Below are positions 5,703-7,258 of a stretch of DNA of 7,258 bases, one piece after another. The notes beneath the pieces are model-generated. The model saw only the letters and a list, made by a program, of their open reading frames with translations, was not told the DNA's origin and made no database searches. Made by a program: the position numbers and the translations under genes. Position 1 is the first letter of the stretch; every line of letters begins with the position of its first letter. The stretch comes from Rhodospirillaceae bacterium CCH5-H10 (lineage in GTDB: Bacteria; Pseudomonadota; Alphaproteobacteria; Reyranellales; Reyranellaceae), in NCBI GenBank assembly GCA_001557035.1, contig LSKJ01000519.1, forward strand, positions 1 to 7,258, in the 5' to 3' direction.

Positions 5703-6959
5703 CTACTCCGCCGGAGCGGCCTGGGGCGCCGGCAACGACGCATCGCGCTCGTTGCCGGGCAGCAGGAGGGCGACCAGCGTGATCACGACGGAGACGACGG
5801 CGAGGCCGAGGAACAGCAGTTCGAGGCTTCCCGTCGTTTCGCGCACCCAGGCGATCAGCAGGATCGCCAGCGGTCCCGCCCCGAACGCCACGACGAATTT
5901 CGCGCCGAAGCCGAGCCCGTGGTAGCGGCTGGGCGTATAGCGGGCGATCAGGATGTTCTCGATCGGGCCCGCCGCCGCAGCCAGGACCGCCGAACCGATC
6001 GCGCCCAGCATTGCCACGTAGCCGTTGCCCATGGCCAGCGCCAGCATGGCGATCACCTGCAGCGCCGAGGCCACGACATAGGTTGCCTTCAGCGGATAGC
6101 GGTCGATGATGCGCCGGCCCATCGCATACTGCGCCACGCCGGAAACGACATAGATCATCGAGGTGGCCAGGCCGACCCACAGCACGATCTGGGTGGCGAC
6201 GCCCCACGAGGCGAGCCCGTCGCGCAGCGCCGAGATCTCGGGCGCGAGCTTGACCTCGAAAACCATCGCCGCCCCGAACATCACCGCCTGCCAGATCACG
6301 CCTTCCAGCGCCATGGTGACGGAGAGCACCGAGAAGACACGCCAGAAATCGCGGCGGCCGACCTGGTGGCCCTTGGTCGCCGGCATCGGCCGGTCGCCGA
6401 CCTTGCCCTGGCGGATCTGAACCCACAGCACGGCGCCGACGACGAGGCAGACGATGCCGGGAACGATGAAGGCCGCGCGCCACGAGGCCAGCGTGATCAG
6501 CACGCCCGGCACGATACCGTAGAGCGCCAGGCCGGCGCTGCCCCACAGCCCGTTCACGCCCATCGCGTGCCCCTGCTCCTTCGCCGTCCGAATGACCCAC
6601 CCGATGCCGACCGAGTGATAAAAGGCGCCGAACGCGCCGATGCCGCACAAAGCGAGCGACAGGGCCAGCGTGTCGCCGGTCGGCACCAGGCCGCAGGCGA
6701 TCGACGACAGGCCCAGCCCGAGGAACATCACGACCATCATCGCCGGCGCACCGAACCTGTCCGACGCCCAGCCGGCCGGCAGCGACACCACGCCCAGCAG
6801 GATCGTGGCCGGCGCGTAGAGACGCAGCAGGTCTTCGGCCGGCAGGTTCCAGGAAATCGCGAGGGTGAGCACGATCACGGCATAGAACGCCGTCATCATG
6901 TGCATCAGCGCGTGGCCGATGGAGGAGAAGAGCAGGACGCGCTGGCCGGAATCGATCAT
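5703..6959 (-). CDS. Major facilitator superfamily (MFS) permease, possibly Fsr-like
   Basis: A 418-residue inner-membrane protein with about 12 hydrophobic segments. The loop 2-3 motif GWASDRFG (63-70) corresponds to MFS motif A, and a related GRRIIDRYP (281-289) appears in the second half, as expected of the internal duplication. A long polar loop at about 183-206 separates the halves. The N-terminal IGHALMHMMTAFY and the FYHSVGIGW to GVNGLWGSAGLALYG region resemble the fosmidomycin-resistance (Fsr) branch of MFS; that assignment is tentative. I chose the ATG at 6957-6959 because MFS helix 1 begins right after it; the longer open frame adds 45 residues of arginine-rich, unlikely sequence running into the tRNA gene. 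A modest AGGATACAGG element precedes it. The substrate, and whether it is an importer or an exporter, are unknown. It is convergent with the GST and divergent from the tRNA. Confidence 0.88.
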   Translation of the reverse strand: MIDSGQRVLLFSSIGHALMHMMTAFYAVIVLTLAISWNLPAEDLLRLYAPATILLGVVSLPAGWASDRFGAPAMMVVMFLGLGLSSIACGLVPTGDTLALSLALCGIGAFGAFYHSVGIGWVIRTAKEQGHAMGVNGLWGSAGLALYGIVPGVLITLASWRAAFIVPGIVCLVVGAVLWVQIRQGKVGDRPMPATKGHQVGRRDFWRVFSVLSVTMALEGVIWQAVMFGAAMVFEVKLAPEISALRDGLASWGVATQIVLWVGLATSMIYVVSGVAQYAMGRRIIDRYPLKATYVVASALQVIAMLALAMGNGYVAMLGAIGSAVLAAAAGPIENILIARYTPSRYHGLGFGAKFVVAFGAGPLAILLIAWVRETTGSLELLFLGLAVVSVVITLVALLLPGNERDASLPAPQAAPAE

Positions 6960-7000
6960 GGTGCCTGTATCCTGTGTCACTGGACCTCGTGCAAGGCGGC

Positions 7001-7029
7001 TTGCGGCAACGCTGCCATTCGCGCTAAAG
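7001..7029 (+). promoter_or_regulatory. Weak candidate promoter for tRNA-Pro
   Basis: TTGCGG (7001-7006) and CTAAAG (7024-7029) are spaced 17 bases and would start transcription about 30 bases before the mature tRNA. The stretch after the candidate -10 is very GC-rich (CCCCCGTGCCGCG), like the discriminators of stringently controlled stable RNA genes. The -10 match is poor, so this is a suggestion only. The rest of 6960-7066 shows nothing but a GC-rich hairpin. Confidence 0.28.
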
Positions 7030-7034
7030 CCCCC

Positions 7035-7062
7035 GTGCCGCGGGCCGACCAGCCGGCGGCAC
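7035..7062 (+). repeat. GC-rich hairpin in the tRNA-Pro 5' leader
   Basis: GTGCCGC (7035-7041) pairs perfectly with GCGGCAC (7056-7062), and inside the loop GGC (7043-7045) can pair with GCC (7052-7054). It ends four bases before the mature tRNA 5' end, so it would sit in the leader removed by RNase P. It may be only a composition effect. Confidence 0.35.
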
Positions 7063-7066
7063 CGGT

Positions 7067-7143
7067 CGGGGCGTAGCGCAGCCTGGTAGCGCATCAGTCT
7101 GGGGGACTGGGGGTCGCAGGTTCAAATCCTGTCGCCCCGACCA
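7067..7143 (+). tRNA. tRNA-Pro (anticodon GGG), CCA encoded
   Basis: A complete cloverleaf can be folded. The acceptor stem is CGGGGCG (7067-7073) with CGCCCCG (7133-7139), followed by discriminator A7140 and encoded CCA 7141-7143. The D stem is GCGC/GCGC (7076-7079, 7089-7092). The anticodon stem TCAGT/ACTGG encloses loop CTGGGGG with anticodon GGG at 7101-7103, which reads proline codons CCC and CCU. The variable loop has five bases, and the T arm is GCAGG-TTCAAAT-CCTGT. All stems pair, with one G-U in the anticodon stem and one in the T stem. It is intact and on the same strand as the transporter gene that follows 28 bases later. Confidence 0.97.
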
Positions 7144-7171
7144 ATTCATCTCCCCCCTTCCATTGTATCCA

Positions 7172-7258
7172 ATGAACACGCGCCGGGCGCTGGGCTTCAT
7201 CTTCTGCACGGTGGCGCTCGACGTGCTGGCGCTCGGGGTCATGATTCCCGTGCTGCCG
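7172..7258 (+). CDS. TetA-like MFS transporter (N-terminus only, cut by window edge)
   Basis: Only 29 codons are present. The peptide begins [11 protein letters not shown] and continues through a first transmembrane helix into [15 protein letters not shown]. This closely follows the start of TetA-type drug:proton antiporters (DHA1 group), where an LD-x2-G-x-G-x-I-x-PVLP pattern ends helix 1. These are inner-membrane exporters; resistance to tetracycline itself cannot be inferred, because many chromosomal relatives have other or unknown substrates. No Shine-Dalgarno sequence precedes the ATG: the 20 bases upstream are pyrimidine-rich. An in-frame TTG at 7163 has no better site. It may be cotranscribed with the tRNA or be nearly leaderless. 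The remainder lies outside the window. Confidence 0.8.
   Translation, partial: MNTRRALGFIFCTVALDVLALGVMIPVLP

Noticed and set aside
5696..5716. Palindromes AGTAG-TC-CTACT and CTCCG-C-CGGAG at the GST/MFS convergence as a bidirectional terminator
   Set aside because: The stems are five base pairs with loops of one or two bases and no T-run. The first simply reflects two TAG stop codons facing each other.
5029..6648. 539-codon minus-strand open frame
   Set aside because: It is a shadow of the MFS gene in another frame and is antisense to the GST; the low-complexity Arg/Gly/Ala product has no recognisable motif.
5076..7076. 666-codon plus-strand open frame across the GST and MFS genes
   Set aside because: It overlaps the GST in another frame and lies antisense to the MFS gene. 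Its product is rich in Arg, His, Asp and Gln without domains, typical of a GC-rich shadow frame.
7067..7143. tRNA-Pro as an active integration (att) site
   Set aside because: No integrase gene and no long copy of the tRNA 3' end occur in the window; only a seven-base match is present.
7024..7242. Minus-strand open frame containing [14 protein letters not shown]
   Set aside because: It is the antisense translation of the tRNA-Pro gene. This type of peptide is a familiar false protein annotation across bacterial genomes; no ribosome site or domain supports it.

Overview
The window is GC-rich, densely coding bacterial chromosome. Composition, AGGGAG-type ribosome binding sites, a tripartite tricarboxylate transporter (TTT) and phthalate-dioxygenase-like Rieske proteins suggest a metabolically versatile alphaproteobacterium (Rhizobiales or Rhodospirillales type). 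That placement is an inference; no marker gene fixes it.

Layout: (1) 1-611, minus strand, holds tctB followed by the first 53 codons of tctA, which runs off the left edge. (2) 612-1049 is a 438-bp divergent intergenic region with no convincing gene; it has two compact hairpins near tctB and a nested set of short repeats just before the next gene. (3) 1050-5024, plus strand, is a tight three-gene operon: an O-acetylhomoserine sulfhydrylase-type PLP enzyme, then two tandem paralogous Rieske non-heme iron oxygenase alpha subunits, each 444 aa and roughly 70-75% identical by hand alignment, joined by a TGATG stop/start overlap. (4) 5092-5700, plus strand, is a glutathione S-transferase family protein. 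(5) 5703-6959, minus strand, is a 12-TM-type MFS permease convergent with the GST, only 2 nt apart. (6) 7067-7143 is a tRNA-Pro(GGG) with encoded CCA. (7) 7172-7258 is the N-terminus of a TetA-like MFS transporter cut by the right edge.

Working picture (inference): carboxylate or aromatic-acid uptake by the TTT system, hydroxylation or demethylation by the two Rieske oxygenases, GST-linked processing, and a sulfhydrylase that could use sulfide or methanethiol. A sulfhydrylase heading an operon of duplicated Rieske oxygenases is the most unusual feature. No ferredoxin or reductase for the oxygenases, no solute-binding TctC and no regulator is visible, so the system is incomplete here. I found no CRISPR array, insertion sequence or phage gene.
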